A DNA stretch of 64,000 bases from Doryteuthis pealeii (Eukaryota > Mollusca > Cephalopoda > Myopsida > Loliginidae), in assembly GCA_023376005.1 (NCBI GenBank), contig CM042181.1, positions 1,777,133 through 1,841,132 of the forward strand, in the 5' to 3' direction. Under the pieces are notes generated by a model. It was not told the origin of the DNA, did not search any database, and saw nothing but the letters and a program-made list of their open reading frames with translations. Positions within the stretch are counted from its first letter, which is position 1, and each line of letters begins with the position of its first letter. The translations under genes were made by a program, and so were the position numbers. This document shows, piece by piece, positions 10,530 through 22,399 of this stretch.

Positions 10530-10975
10530 AGGTAACATTAGAAATTCTGATACTTTGCAAAGTCCTGGTTGATCTTTTTCTCTTAAGAAAGTCATTTAAT
10601 AATCTATTATATTTAGAACCAAATATGTAATCATGTTCCGGGGACACATTAAAAATTCTATAAGAACTTTGTATGATTTTTTTTTCTTTTAAGAAAGGTA
10701 TTCAAAAAAAGTTTTCTATTAAGAACAAATAATACTTTCGTTTATATAAATTTACAATATCTGTTAAAAAGAAATATAGTTATTTGAATAAAAACTATAT
10801 CACTATATAAAAAAAGATAAATGTCGACTTGAACCTGTATCATCTATTTTGAGAGATCTGGAAAAAAACAACAACATCCAAACGGGTCTGGACACTCGCA
10901 TATATTTGTGAAAATTAACGAAGTCTACCTTTATTTTACGTAGTATTCATCATACAGGATTTCATTGTTCAAAAT
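10530..10975 (-). repeat. 3'-flank block of the Fem-1-like family
   Basis: Tandem-like segments (ttaagaaagtcatttaataa; cacattaaaaattctat) and the ctattttgagagatctggaa signature recur beside several Fem-1-like copies (14530-14720, 15590-15690, 25370-25430, 38676-38770, 39160-39365). It lies immediately downstream, in gene sense, of the pseudogene at 10976-11420. Confidence 0.5.
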
Positions 10976-11420
10976 TACTTCAGTGATTAAGCACTCTAAG
11001 CTTTGGGGTGTTAATGGAGTAATCTGAATTGGCCCCTACGGTATACAATCGAGGTGGAAAATCTTCACTGTGACTACAATCTGGTTGGTCTCCGTCCTCA
11101 CTAAGAAGGGCGAAAACACAATTGAGAATATGTACAGGCACAAGCTTAAGGGCAAACATGGTTGGGGTCCCTTCAACGTAATCTTTGGAATTAGAATCGG
11201 CTCCGGATTCAAGGAGAATCTCAAGGAGTTCAACCTAGGGTTGCGTCTTTAGCAACCTAACTACACGGTGCAAGAAGGTCTGATGGATTAGGACAACGAG
11301 ATCCTCCCTGACACTTTTGTGACTACTTCTCTAAATTGGCCGAGTACTGCTGTGTAAAATTCTCAATCTTGACTGTAGACGTCATGAATAGGAAGGTGTC
11401 GACTAATTCAGAAAAATTAG
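10976..11420 (-). pseudogene. Fem-1-like C-terminal fragment, pseudogene A
   Basis: On the minus strand the sequence matches the last ~120 codons of the intact copies: the D-T-F-L-F/Y-M-T-S region, the V-L-x-R-A-I region and the L-E-S-G-A-D-x-N unit. Stops, small indels and frame changes break it. It begins at the same 3' position as the intact genes but has no ankyrin domain. Confidence 0.75.
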
Positions 11421-11615
11421 GATCGGCTCCAGATTCAAGGAGTGCAACCTAGGGTTGTGTCTTTAGCAACCTAACTACACGGTTGAAGATGGTCTGCCGC
11501 CTTTGAACAGCGAGATCCTCTGACCACTTCTCTAAATTTGCCGAGATACTGCTGCGTAAAACTTTCAATCTTGACTAGAGGTCACGAATAGGAAGGTGTC
11601 GACTAATTCAGAAAA
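11405..11615 (-). pseudogene. Fem-1-like C-terminal fragment, partial duplicate
   Basis: Repeats the segment aggatcggctccagattcaa ... ggaaggtgtcgactaattca of the adjacent pseudogene with internal deletions. It looks like a local tandem duplication of an already broken copy. Confidence 0.65.
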
Positions 11616-11819
11616 AAAAAAAGCTATCACCAAGAAATGGTTTTATATTTACATTGACTCGAATCCACGTTTTCATATTTGGTGGAATTCACTCATACCT
11701 TATTTCATTGTTCAAATTTCGGACCATGACACCATTAGGCACCCCAGCGCAAAAGAGGAACTGGATTTTGCTTTTCAGTGGTTGTTAGTAAACAAAACAG
11801 CCGGCCGATAAAAACTAGT

Positions 11820-12900
11820 AACATTTTTATACTAAAATATTTTTGATTGTAATTTTTTTTTAAATCAGTTATTTCATGTTGTTAGCCCATGTGAAAAATT
11901 AATTTTGCACTAAAGATAAACTAATATTGTTATTTTTTAAATTAAAACTTAAAACGAAAGACATGTTTATTTATTTTCCATGTGCCTGTAAGGATAGTTA
12001 ATATTAAAAATGTTGTTAGGGATGAGATTAGGGTAAGGGTTAACAGTTATTATCATAACCTTATAATATACTTTTTATAGCTTTGTTTGTTTTGTTTTAC
12101 GGCATATCAACCTCTGTGGGTCATTTAATGCCGATAAAAATGTTGAAATAAATCAATTCTTAATGGACAATACAATTTTTTTATAAACACATTTTTCTAT
12201 TTAACCCATAGATGGAACCCTAACAGGTACTACCACTCCGAGTCAGAGTGGACCAGGGAGCAATGGTGATGAAGGGGTGCTCCACATTCCCCAAACCTCC
12301 AAAACTGGAACCTCATCAGATAGAGTTTAACGTAATTCCCAGGACATGTAGACCCGCAGCCACCGCCTTCTAGCACCCATATGATAAAAGGGTTGGGGCT
12401 TGCCATAAGGGCAATAGGGTTGGGAAAATCATATAGGTTCTAGGGCTTGACGTGACCAGGCGATTGATCAGAGGGGGCCTCTCCGACCACCCGTCTAGCC
12501 CAAGATAGGGCCAAAGTGGAGTATTGCATGTCATGAACTGCTCATCCACTTGGGCTCTATCCTTAAGCATCACGGGTCGCCACCCACGGCCAACAGGTGG
12601 CCCCATTGGGGGGAGTCTTACCCCTCTGCAGAGGTGCATTCTAACGCCCCAGACGATAGGGCGGTTTTATAGCTTTAATCATTCCAGTGTTAAACGTGTC
12701 CCTCGTTAAAAGTTTTATAATTAAAAAAAAAATTGCTATTGAATTAACAACAACATGAAATAAGTAAAAAAAAAAAAAGGTATTTAATATAAAAACATGT
12801 CTTTCGTTTATAGTTTTATAATTTTAAAAAAGTGGATCCAAAAATCGTATGTTAACAAACAACCGGATTTTAACGGTGAAAAGCAAAAGTGTCCTTTTGA
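11820..12900. repeat. Foldback region split by an HTR insertion
   Basis: Inverted segments flank the HTR: ttatttcatgttgtta near 11867 against taacaacaacatgaaataag near 12747, and acgaaagacatgttt near 11954 against aaacatgtctttcgtt near 12793. The outer part near 12838-12955 resembles half of the foldback at 50138-50393. Confidence 0.55.
12084..12664 (-). repeat. HTR, full length
   Basis: Complete from tail (AAAACAAAACAAAC read on minus) and stem-loop (acggcatatcaacc ... gggtcatttaatgccg) to the head (gacgatagggcggt). It is a good reference copy for the family. Confidence 0.92.
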
Positions 12901-12924
12901 ATTTAGCAAATGGGGTTCTTAATA

Positions 12925-12978
12925 GTGTCTTGGTCCAAAATTTCTTCAGTTGCGAGGAACTCTAAGCTTTGGGGTGTT
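12925..12978 (-). pseudogene. Fem-1-like 3'-end scrap
   Basis: aaaatttcttcagttgcgag followed by ctctaagctttggggtgtt matches sequence just beyond the stop codons of the Fem-1-like copies (15918-15965; 13463-13500). The LTR insertion starts immediately after it. Confidence 0.5.
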
Positions 12979-13412
12979 GTTACATAATTATTGGATTCCT
13001 AATACTTATATAAGGTATTGTAGAAATCATAATGGCGAGTAGTGCAGCTGATGGCCTTGAGAGTGAGTGACAGCGCTTGATCTCACTCACACCTTGCTTT
13101 CCGGGGATAAATCGTGAGAACCGGAAGGCATAGAAGACCCTGTTCCGGTTTAAAGATACTAAGTAACTCGGTCAGTTAGCAGGATGGAGCTCGAAGGTGT
13201 AAGTCGCATTTCTATGCGCATCCTGTCATCTGCGCAGATTGTCTGGGTTGGGGATTTGGAAATAAAGTAACATAAACGTAAATCGAAGTCTTGTGTTTAT
13301 TACCTAAATGACACAGGGCTTCTGATAAAGAGCAATCCCCATAGAAGACCAGACCCGAAGTCCCCAAGAAAGTCAACACCAGACGCTAGACCAGACCAAG
13401 ATAGATGATAGT
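12979..13412 (+). mobile_element. LTR and leader of an LTR retrotransposon
   Basis: The plus-strand block starts gttacataattattggatt and ends in aatgaca near 13317. The leader (ggcttctgataaagagcaat) and a decayed gag start (atagaagaccagacccgaag) follow, matching the minus-strand copy at 8178-8634. No internal pol sequence was found. Confidence 0.55.
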
Positions 13413-13425
13413 CTACCAGTATTTT

Positions 13426-13775
13426 AGGTAGAATTCATCATACAGGATTTCATTGTTCAAAATTACTTCAGTGATTAAGCACTCTAAGCTTTGGGGTGTT
13501 AATGGAGTAATCTGAATTGGCCCCTACGGTATACAATCGAGGTGGAAAATCTTCACTGTGACTACAATCTGGTTGGTCTCCGTCCTCACTAAGAAGGGCG
13601 AAAACACAATTGAGAATATGTACAGGCACAAGCTTAAGGGCAAACATGGTTGGGGTCCCTTCAACGTAATCTTTGTAATTAGAATCGGCTCCGGATTCAA
13701 GGATGATCTCATGGAGTTTAACCGAGCCTCCAGGTTGTGTTTTTAGCAACTTAATTGCAAGATAGATGATAGACG
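13426..13775 (-). pseudogene. Fem-1-like C-terminal fragment, pseudogene B
   Basis: A 93-codon minus-strand frame carries M-L-K-T-Q-P-G-G-S-V-K-L, L-E-S-G-A-D-S-N and T-P-T-M-F-A-L-K, closely matching the final ankyrin unit of the intact copies. It ends in a stop at the family's 3' position. The stretch 10976-11235 is almost identical, so A and B are recent duplicates. No upstream domains remain. Confidence 0.75.
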
Positions 13776-13951
13776 ATCAGAATAGCAAAGCCAGCCAGAA
13801 GAAAAGATGACTAGAAACAAGAAGCAAGAAAAGGGTATACAACGTGTATCGATTGGTACTGTGAAAACGTCAGTATGCAACAGTGTTAATGGAGTAATCT
13901 AAATGAGTCTCTACGGTATAGCATCCATCAGTGTAAAATTATATGATTATA

Positions 13952-14528
13952 TCTCTTATTATAATGGAGATTGTGTGTTTTTCTGTCTGTAATCGAAACT
14001 ATATTCCTACTCAAGTCACTATTCTCTTAGTTATTGACATCACATTCTCTATGACCTCAATTATATTTTACATTATTGTGCTATCAATTATTAATAACAT
14101 TTGTATATACACAAAATAGGAAGGGCTAATTTGCATATTAATATTAAAAAATCGAATTTAATAAATATGTGCTTATATTATTGATTTCTAACTGTTTGGT
14201 TTTATTTTAATGAATATAAGCCAACATCTCTTCAAATAATCTTAAATGAAATCCATTAACAAGATAAAAAACTGTCATTTTATTCTTTACTTCCTCCTTA
14301 ACTAAATACTTAAATTAAAAAATAACAATGAAAGACGAGAGTGATGGAAGAGTAAGTTTCAGTTGTTCCATTATTATACTCCCTGTTTCAAATCTTTATT
14401 TTATACTCCTCTGTTTCAAACTTTTTATCTGTATTCTATTTAGTTTCATTAGCCTTTCTAATTTAATACAATATTTTATTACATTAAAACTTAAATACTT
14501 GCACCCGGAGGGTGCATATATTTGCTAG
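13952..14528 (+). mobile_element. Non-autonomous Helitron, family 1, complete
   Basis: It starts TC (tctcttattataatggagat) after a host A. It ends with the perfect hairpin GCACCC-GGA-GGGTGC, an 11-13 nt AT-rich spacer and CTAG before a host T. This is the canonical Helitron terminal layout. There is no Rep/helicase ORF, so it depends on enzymes encoded elsewhere. Confidence 0.85.
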
Positions 14529-14529
14529 T

Positions 14530-15580
14530 GTAGGTAATATAATTAAAAATTCTGCGGATACTTTGTAAGTGCTGGATTGATATTTTTTCAATTAGGAAAA
14601 GCATTTAAAAATGTATTATATTTAGAAAAAATATAAAATCATATTCAAGCGACACATTAAAAATTCTATGGATAATTTGGCAGGTTGATATTTTCATCAT
14701 GCAAAAAGCATTTAATAATTTATTGTTACCATAATATTATGTGGCCTACCTTTTGAATGTGGCCTACCAAACCATGTCTCTCTTATAGTATACGGCCTAC
14801 CATAAAAAAGTTTATATAATATAATAATAACTGCTAACCCTATTTCAGAATATTTTAGAATTAGATAGATCTGATTCATGTAAGTTATGGTTAATTTATT
14901 GTTTAAATCATTCGCAATTACTATATACAGCTTATGACTGAATTACATTTCTTGAAATTGAATACATGTGAAAAATAATTAGTTTCAATAAAATTGCCTA
15001 CTACTTGTATCTATAAATATACTCTTACTGAGTAGGACACATCAAATAGGCCACATACTATAATATACACAATTGCATTTCTTGAAATTGAATATATGTG
15101 AAAATAATTAGTTTCAATAAATTGCCTACTACTCTTATATCTAAATATAACCGGGTAGGACACATTAATAGGACCGTTTCACTGTAAGCTCAATATATTA
15201 TTGGAACAATCAGATAGCACCCTTATAGCATACCATCATAGATGCTAACTTTCACTACTTCTACATCTGGTTGGCCTCTGTACTCAATAAGAGCTAACCA
15301 TCTTTTTTAATTTTTCTTAATTACTATATACAGCTTATGACTAATTGCATTTCTTGAAATTGAATATACGTGAAAAATAATTAGTTTCAATGAATTGCCT
15401 ACTACTTATATCTATAATATACTCTGAGGTAGGACACATTCAAACCGGGTAGGCCACATACTATAAAGGCACCAGGATTTCACTGTTCAAAATTACTAAG
15501 GCTTTTGAGTTCGGCCTTCCTAAGGAGTTAGGCACTGTAAGCTCAATATATTATTGGAGCAAGCAGATATGTATAATGTG
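14530..15580. repeat. Degenerate Fem-1-like flank with triplicated ggcctacc/ttgcctactact unit
   Basis: A ~110-130 bp unit (attgcatttcttgaaattga ... taggacacat) occurs at about 14930-15055, 15070-15172 and 15320-15450. Between the units lie scraps of Fem-1-like 3' ends: 15175-15305 (ctacatctggttggcctctg) and 15470-15572 (tttcactgttcaaaattact). No open gene. Confidence 0.6.
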
Positions 15581-15584
15581 AGAA

Positions 15585-15963
15585 AAAGATATAGTAACTT
15601 TCATAGAATAAATCTATATCAACTTATTTTTTTTAAATTAAGCCGACTCGACCCTGGATTAGAAATTTTCTGAGACCCGAAAAAAAAAAATTAAAAAGAA
15701 AACATCCAAACGAGTAAGAACACTCAAATCTATTTTGTATGTCTTCTTTTAAATAAGGCAGACATCCGGTGTACGTATTTATATCAGTCAGAGTGGACCT
15801 GGGAGTAATAAAAAAAAAAAAAAACACACCCAAACGAGTAAGAGCACTCAAACCTATGTGTGAAAATTAACGAGGTTTTCTATTATCTAAGGCAGAATTC
15901 CCTCGTACGTGATTTCATTGTCTAAAATTACTTCAGTCGCGAGGCACTGTGAGCTCTGGGGTA
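15585..15963 (-). other. 3' flank of Fem-1-like copy 2
   Basis: Contains the family 3'-flank signature near 15600-15690 and a partial duplicate around 15780-15850, then the segment gatttcattgtctaaaatta next to the stop codon. I could not place a poly(A) signal with confidence. Confidence 0.5.
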
Positions 15964-17678
15964 TCATTGGTCTAATCTGATAAGTGTTCCTACGGTATAG
16001 AATATAGATGTTAGACCTTCACTGCTTCTAACATCTGGTTGGCCTCCGTACTCGATAAGAAGAGCTAAAACATCATTACGAATATATTCAGGCACATGCT
16101 TAGCGGTGTACATGGCTGGGGTCAGTTGGAAGTAATCCTGGCAGTTAGGATCGGCTCCGGATTCAAGGAGGATCTTAATGAGCTCAACTGAGCCCCACAG
16201 TTCCGTCTTTATCAACTTAATGGCACGGTACAAGATAGATTGACGGAGTTTGAATCGGACATCTTCTCTGATTACTCCTGTCACCACCTCTCTAAATAGA
16301 CCGAGATGTGGCTGGGTAAATGTTTCTGCTTGGGCTGTAGATATCATATACAGGAAGGTGTCGACTAATCCGGAATAAGGACAGTGACCGGTATAGGGAT
16401 TTGTAGATAGGTCATCTTTTACTTTATTCCATGTCTTAATAACTGCCTGTGCAATTATTTTGAAAATAGCAAACCGTCCATTTTCAAAGAAATTGTTGGG
16501 TTCAATTTCAAAGAACAAATCTTTAAATGCGCGAGAATTGGCTGCCACAATAAAGACTGACGATTCCTGACAATATTCTTGGATATAATCGAGAAACTGT
16601 CTAACCTTCCTCAAGTTATTTTCCTTTTTGGCAATCAGTGCCGTTCGCAACACAAGATGCAGATAGAGTCTGTTATCTCTTCCAAGAACCCTTTCAACAA
16701 CCAGAATACTCTGGTAAGCAAGACCTAAAGGGTTATCTTGAAGATTTCCCAATTCTATCTCTGTGGTAAATTCTTCGGAATGATCCAAAATCTCTCGAGT
16801 CGAAACCTGACAGTTCTTAGGTAAACCCATCTTCCTCCTCCTCTCTAAAGCTTCCCTCCATTGCTCTAAAATTGATTTTCGATCACATAGTAAACGGGCA
16901 TTCAAAATTTCCAAAGCTTCTATCCTATCTAACGCAGAACAGTCGGGACGTTGGATTAGATATTTTAACATCTGAAGGTCTAAATTGATAGTTAACCAAA
17001 TTAATGGGCTCAAGCCTTCATTGCTTTTTACTGCAAAATCAGCACCAGCTTTGAGTAGGTGCATTATACTTTCTCGATGTCTACCAGCAACGGCTAGATG
17101 AAGGGCTGTAGACCCCTCATCATCTTGGTGGTTAACATCCGCGCCCCAACTTAGCAGGTAACTACATATTTCACTGTTCGAAGTCGACATCATTAGCGGG
17201 CTCCTGCGATGGAAGCCCAACTGATTCACATCGGATCCAAATAATAATGCCGCTCTCACGGCCATTAGATTCCCGTGTGATATCGCTAGTGTTAGCGGCG
17301 TGAAGGCACAGTTGATTTTCTCGTTGATATGCGGTACATGACGCAAGAGTCGAACGATCAGTCTGAGGTTATTGAGGATTATTGCGGCTGAAAGTGGGTG
17401 CCGGCAGTTTTCCCAGCGTTTGTACATTTCATGGCATCCCTGAAGATGAGAGATGTCGATAAGGCAGTGGGAGATTTTGAGATTATTAGACTGGATTGCT
17501 GCGTAAAGAGGAATATACCCACGGATCGAAGTATTCACTATGTCGAACATTTGTTCAGGCTGACGGTTTTGGAGGATTTGCTCGATGTCCTCCAAGGAAT
17601 CCTCCTTGATTGATCGGAATATTCGTTGGACAAGCTCTATCTTGGTTCTTGTGTCGAGAGTTGTGTTCTGTTGGGATG
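15964..17678 (-). CDS. Fem-1-like ankyrin protein, copy 2, main exon
   Basis: It is open from a TTGCAG acceptor ending at 17679 to a TGA at 15964-15966. With a Met-Ala-Glu microexon the product would be about 574 residues. Ankyrin repeats include T-P-L-T-L-A-I-S-H-G-N and G-S-T-A-L-H-L-A-V-A-G-R-H. Fem-1 signatures D-R-I-E-A-L-E-I-L and V-V-E-R-V-L-G-R lead into a helical middle and a C-terminal unit with L-E-S-G-A-D-P-N. This is the best-preserved copy. I cannot find its own microexon between 17.7 and 25.3 kb, so it either uses the one at 31358-31367 (skipping copy 3) or has an unrecognised first exon. A minisatellite and a truncated exon stub lie just upstream. No clear VHL box. Confidence 0.85.
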
Positions 17679-17744
17679 CTGCAAGAAAAGAATATAATTA
17701 TTTGTATTAGATAAGAATACTTGGAACCTTTAAACTATGTGCAA

Positions 17745-18185
17745 ATTATCTATAAAAAAAAAGGGCTGGAAATCATTTTTTACCATAAAAATGCATTGGA
17801 AATCATTTTTTACCATAAAAATGCACTGGAAATCATTTTTTACCATAAAAAATGCATTGGAAATCATTTTTACCATAAAAATGCATTGGAAATCATTTTT
17901 TACCATAAAAATGCATTGGAAATCATTTTTTACCATAAAAATGCATTGGAAATCATTTTTTAAAAAATGCATTGGAAATCATTTTTTACCATAAAAATGC
18001 ATTGGAAATCATTTTTTACCATAAAAATGCATTGGAAATCATTTTTTACCATAAAAAAATGCATTGGAAATCATTTTTACCATAAAAATGCATTGGGCAA
18101 TTATTTTTACTATAAAAATACATTGGACAATGGTTTTTACTATAAAAATGCACTGGAAATGGTTTTTACTATAAAAAAGCATTGT
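17745..18185. repeat. ~29-30 bp minisatellite upstream of Fem-1-like copy 2
   Basis: About 15 tandem units of the type ccataaaaatgcattggaaa plus atcatttttta, with the last three or four diverging (acattggacaatgg). Frames running through it are artefacts of the repeat. A related but distinct array occupies the same position upstream of copy 3 (27535-28055). Confidence 0.95.
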
Positions 18186-18189
18186 TCAA

Positions 18190-18278
18190 TCATTTGGAAT
18201 TCTGAATGATTAAGTGTAATATTCGTTTGACAAGGTTTTTCCTGGTTGTTGTGTCGGGAGTTCTGTTGTCTTGAGATA
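18190..18278 (-). pseudogene. Truncated Fem-1-like exon-2 stub 1
   Basis: A good acceptor (tttcattgcag) precedes 18278. The frame in the family phase reads S-Q-D-N-R-T-P-D-T-T-T-R-K-N-L-V-K-R-I-L, then runs into minisatellite-side sequence and stops at 18190-18192. It matches the first ~25 codons of the intact exon 2s. If spliced to a microexon it would give a ~32-residue peptide. Confidence 0.6.
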
Positions 18279-18299
18279 CTGCAATGAAAGACTATTATC

Positions 18300-18512
18300 C
18301 TTTAAGTTTTAGAGAAAATGCCATGTAAAAATCATTGATATAATAGTGTACAAATTATTTGTGTTAGATAGGAATACTTGAAACGATTTATGTGCAATTC
18401 ATCAGTATTAGATAAGAATACATAAAATTATATACTAGGAAGTCACGAATACATTAAATTAGCTTGTAATTAATGGCATATCAACCCTTGTGGTTTATTA
18501 AATACAAACCTT
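18300..18512. other. AT-rich spacer
   Basis: Repeats short segments of family intron sequence (tgtgttagataggaatacttg, as near 17704 and 48118). It also holds a weak HTR-like hairpin relic near 18472-18505 (ggcatatcaaccc). No gene. Confidence 0.4.
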
Positions 18513-19166
18513 GGGTTAAATCGAACTTAACGGGCCTAAATTCCACCAGTGTATGTCACCAAAAAATCAGGGTATAGGATGGTGCAAAGTTATTGGATAC
18601 TTTGCATACACAAAACTCCGACGAAAGTCAATAGACAAACATTACAGTAATGTAAGGGATGGAGCCCCAACGAAGGGTTTAGATAGAATCTACCCCATGT
18701 GGCTCGTAGTTGCTGAAACAGGAAAAGATGGCGAAAGTGTTTGAAACCGGCGCTTAAATACTATGGTGCCCTAGCGGGCACCCAGCAAACTAAAAGGGTC
18801 AGACAACTCCACCAGGCGAATACAAACTAACGCTACAAGGGAATTAACCGAATTTAATGTAATTTTCAGTGTTATATTAATGAATAAAAGATAATGTGTC
18901 AGTTATTTTATCTAAAAACTTTTACATTTTTCAGGTCAGTTAACTTTATCTTTGAGAATCTGAGTTATGCCTCAAATATACTAGGTTCAAATTAACTGAC
19001 CTGAAAAAATGTAAAAGTTTTTAGGTAGAATAACTGGCGCGTTATATATTAATATATCAGCACTGAAAATTTTATTAAATTCGGTTAATTCCCCGAATTT
19101 TTTCTTTCGGCGGGAAAACGTATGACGGTGCAATTTAGGTCCCTTAAGTTCGATTTAACCAAATCA
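18513..19166. mobile_element. TIR foldback element (MITE-like), family F1
   Basis: Outer inverted ends: ggttaaatcgaacttaacgg (18521) against cccttaagttcgatttaacc (about 19140). A second, inner pair of long arms (gggaattaaccgaatttaat near 18839 against attaaattcggttaattccc near 19073) encloses a ~30-bp loop. A related copy is at 32510-32938. The ORF-like stretch 18553-18744 has no recognisable product. Confidence 0.75.
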
Positions 19167-19205
19167 TGTTACATATACATAGTGAATATAGATATAAATT
19201 AATTA

Positions 19206-19395
19206 AAACTAGCAAATAAATACACTCTCCAGTGCAACTATTTTAAAGTTTTAATGTAAAATAATATTATTTAATTAGAAAAACTAATGAAATTAAATAA
19301 GAATGCAGATAAAAAGATGTGAAACTGAGGGAGTTATAATCGAAAAATAGAAAAACTGAAACTTACCCTTCCATCAATAATATCGTTTAACAACG
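19206..19395 (-). mobile_element. Helitron family 1 fragment (3' part)
   Basis: Starts actagcaaataaatacactc with a decayed hairpin, then follows the family (agaatgcagataaaaagat; gaaacttacccttccatca). The 5' half is missing. 19400-19665 has no recognisable content except a short cacgtatacatgtg inverted motif. Confidence 0.7.
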
Positions 19396-19672
19396 CTGGT
19401 TTTACCCCACGTGTACATGAATGAACGTGTTTCACGTATACATGTGCATAAACACAGCGAATATTAGAACCATCTTGACGCCCTAGCTGACGTACCCCTA
19501 CTACTTTTTTTTTGGTAGGGGGTCTACAAAAAAAAAAAAAAATCTGAAGGTACTGTTGCTTATCTGACACAAATGCAAAATATAGCGTTTCCCTAATCAC
19601 ATTTCATAGTAACACCGATAATAGTAGGACTGAGGTACTTACAACACACATAAATCCCCAAATGGCTTAAAA

Positions 19673-20586
19673 GAAACTCCGGCGGACGTGAACTTTCAGA
19701 ACCCCGTATGTAAAAAATTTCGTTTTTAATTTTTTTTCAACGGATTATTATCGATTGCACACCAATCTATACGATTGAAAAAAAAAAATTTTTTTCAAAA
19801 GTTATTTATTTTTCGAGTTTTCAGGGGTGCTCAGTTTCACGTATAAGTTTATTGTAAATCGATCCCCCATTTCGGAACCGCTGAAAAAAAAAAAAAATTT
19901 TCTTCTTCAATGGATTATTTATGATTACACACCAATGTATCAGATTTTTTTTTTTTTAAATTCTAAAAAGTTATATTTTTGAGTTTTCACGGGTGCTCAC
20001 TTCCACGTATAAGTTTATAGTAAAACGATCCCCCATATCGGAACCGCTCTACCATAGCAGTTGGGCTGAATTTGCAGTGACCCAAAAAATTACAGAACCC
20101 ACAAACTTTGTAATAAAAATTTAATTAGGGGGGTTAGGTTAGGGTTATGCTTTCAAAAAATTGTCAAAAAAAATAGTCCCAAAACCCATCCCCAACCCCC
20201 CTAGTTAAAATTAAAATTGTCAAAAAAAGAGTTCTAAAACCAAAACCCAACCCTAACCTCAATCCTACCCCCCCCCCCCAGTTAAAATTAAAAATTTTAT
20301 TACAAAGTTTGTGGGTTCTGTTTTTCTTTGGGTCACCTTAATTTGGACACAGTGCAAATTCAGCCCAACTGCAATGGTAGAGCGGTTCCGATATGGAGGA
20401 TCGGTTTACGATAAATTTATACGTGAAACTGAGCACCCCCTGAAAACTCGAAAAATAAATAACTTTTGAAAAAAAAATTTTTCAATCGTATAGACTGGTG
20501 TGCAATCGATAATAATCCGTTGAAAAAAATTAAAAACGAAAATTTTACATACGGGGTTCTGAAAGTTCACGTCCGCCGAAACTCCT
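19673..20586. mobile_element. Large foldback element, arms ~400 bp
   Basis: Ends are mutual reverse complements (actccggcggacgtgaactt against agttcacgtccgccgaaact). Complementarity continues inward through ggaaccgctctaccat and cacaaactttgtaataaaa to a C-rich centre near 20160-20280. Nothing codes. An isolated end lies at 21632-21662. Confidence 0.85.
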
Positions 20587-20739
20587 TATAAGTAGGTTTC
20601 CCAAGGCGAAAAAGATTTTTTTAAGTCTTTGATACAGGGAATAGTATGTAGAAAATTGGCAATGTTTTTGGTTTTTTTACTATAAATATCCATTGGCAAT
20701 GAGTTTTTTTTAATATAAAGTCCATTGGAAATCATTTTT

Positions 20740-21352
20740 ACTATAGAAATGCATAGGAACGGACTTAATTCTTCGGGATTAATTGTAATATTCGATCGAC
20801 GAGATTTATCCTGGTTCTAGTACCGAGACTTGTGTTCTCTGGAGATGCTGTAAAAGAGGAATATTATTGTTTATGTCTTGGAGAAAAGCTTGTCGTTTAA
20901 TTTAATGAAAATCATCCAGAAAAAAAAAAAAAAAGTACAATTGTCACCCACTCCAATCTTTCAGAAATTTTCTACTGCTATGCACTATGTGAAAGTTAGA
21001 ATATCCCGAAAATTTGAGTTTCGAAAAATTGGTGTCGGTAATAATGGGAGGGGGGATACATTTTCAATTTGAATTCTATTTATAATATTTAATTTGTTTC
21101 ATTTTAATAAAATAAAGTTTTCTGATTTAAATATTGAAAACGGTAAATTTTGTAGCCAATTTCTAGGCCAAATGTTGTAAAAAAAAAAAATAAAAAAATA
21201 AAAAAATAAAGGATTTTTTGTAAATTTAAACAGACGATCTTTGATGCTATTTCCTCAAACAATTGTACAACTAAAAGATCTAATTTTTGGTATCAGTATT
21301 CGGTTTACTAACAAAAAATTTCGCATAGATGGACAATTTGATATTTTTAAAA
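20740..21352 (+). repeat. Segmental duplicate, copy A
   Basis: Near-identical to 28042-28680 over about 600 bp (exon stub, poly-A-rich patch, tcagaaattttctactgcta, gataatttgaattctattta, and a terminal ggacaatttgatatttttaa). An internal inverted piece follows at 21395-21480 and a direct repeat of the end at 21508-21630. Confidence 0.8.
20765..20847 (-). pseudogene. Truncated Fem-1-like exon-2 stub 2
   Basis: The acceptor (cctcttttacag) precedes 20847. The phase-matched frame reads S-P-E-N-T-S-L-G-T-R-T-R-I-N-L-V-D-R-I-L-Q and stops at 20765. Same length and sequence as the stub at 28070-28152. A few minisatellite units (20690-20755) lie next to it. Confidence 0.6.
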
Positions 21353-21639
21353 AGTGAAAAATTGACCAACCATACTGGACAATCACTAAAGCTCCATTCA
21401 GAATGGAAATATTTAAAATTATAAATAGAATTCAAATTGAAAATCTGTCCACTCCCACCATCAGAACCGACACCTCTCATATGCTGTTTTTTACCTCATT
21501 AAGTTGTAACAAACGATCTTTGATGCTATTTCCTCAAACAATTGTACAACTAAAAGATCTAATTTTTGGTATCAGTATTCGGTTTACTAACAAAAACTTT
21601 CGCATAGATGGACAATTTGATATTTTTCTGAAAGTTCAC

Positions 21640-22395
21640 GTCCGCCGAAACTCCTTATAGGTCAGTTTCCCCAAGGCGAAAAAGATGACTTTTAACTTGT
21701 AATAAAAGCGGTGGGCATTATTTTTTGCTGAAATATGTATAAAATCATGAGAAACATTCTGTAACTTTTTTGACTTTACGTTTTTTCATGTTAGTTAATA
21801 ATATATATTTTAATACACAAATTAGATGCTAAAATTTTAGTTGGCTGCGTACAACGAAGTAGCCAATCAGAATACATCTTTCATTGACTGCTGATAAAAT
21901 TAACCAATCACGATCACCGTAGCATGAGTTATCACTCAACATGTCTGCTTCAAGCGAAGAAGTGTATAATGTAAACACACCAGAAAATAAATGTTTTATG
22001 TGTATTTTAATTTTAACTTGTTTTTGGCTACGTTAAATTTCAATTGATTTAACGGTGAAAAAAAAAATGTAAACATTGTTTTTCGTTTATAATTTGCATT
22101 ATTTTTGTAAGCCGAAAATTTTTTTTTTAAATCATTAGGAGTTTGTTTAATGCTTCTTCTTTTGAGTGAATAAAATTTTTTTAAAGATATATTAACCTTT
22201 ATGCAAATTTTATTATGTTAATATAGTAGGGGGGGAATTCCACGGGGAAAATTGGTGGTAACCACGGAAAACTTTAATATGTGCAACATTTACGCATCAA
22301 AAAAATAGTATGATATTCAGGAGTCTAAAAGCATTCATTTGGCCGCTTTTTTCCCCCCACCATCAAAATTACAAATTAAATAAAAAAAACTAGAT
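21640..22395. other. AT-rich region, possible degraded promoter
   Basis: Two CCAAT motifs (21862 and 21903) and a short plus-strand frame from ATG near 21941 (M-S-A-S-S-E-E-V-Y-N-V-N) are visible. The frame ends within ~35 codons and I recognise no family. The rest is AT-rich. Weak evidence only. Confidence 0.25.
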
Positions 22396-22399
22396 CCTT

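Noticed and set aside
17745..18185. CRISPR array
   Set aside because: Units are contiguous with no unique spacers, and the sequence is animal genomic DNA with introns and SINEs.
17721..18209. Open frames on both strands with repeated F-Y-H-K and M-V-K-N-D-F motifs
   Set aside because: Direct translation of the 29-30 bp minisatellite.
19334..19600. Minus-strand ORF of 88 codons
   Set aside because: Composed of a Helitron fragment, a T-rich patch and spacer; no recognisable domain.
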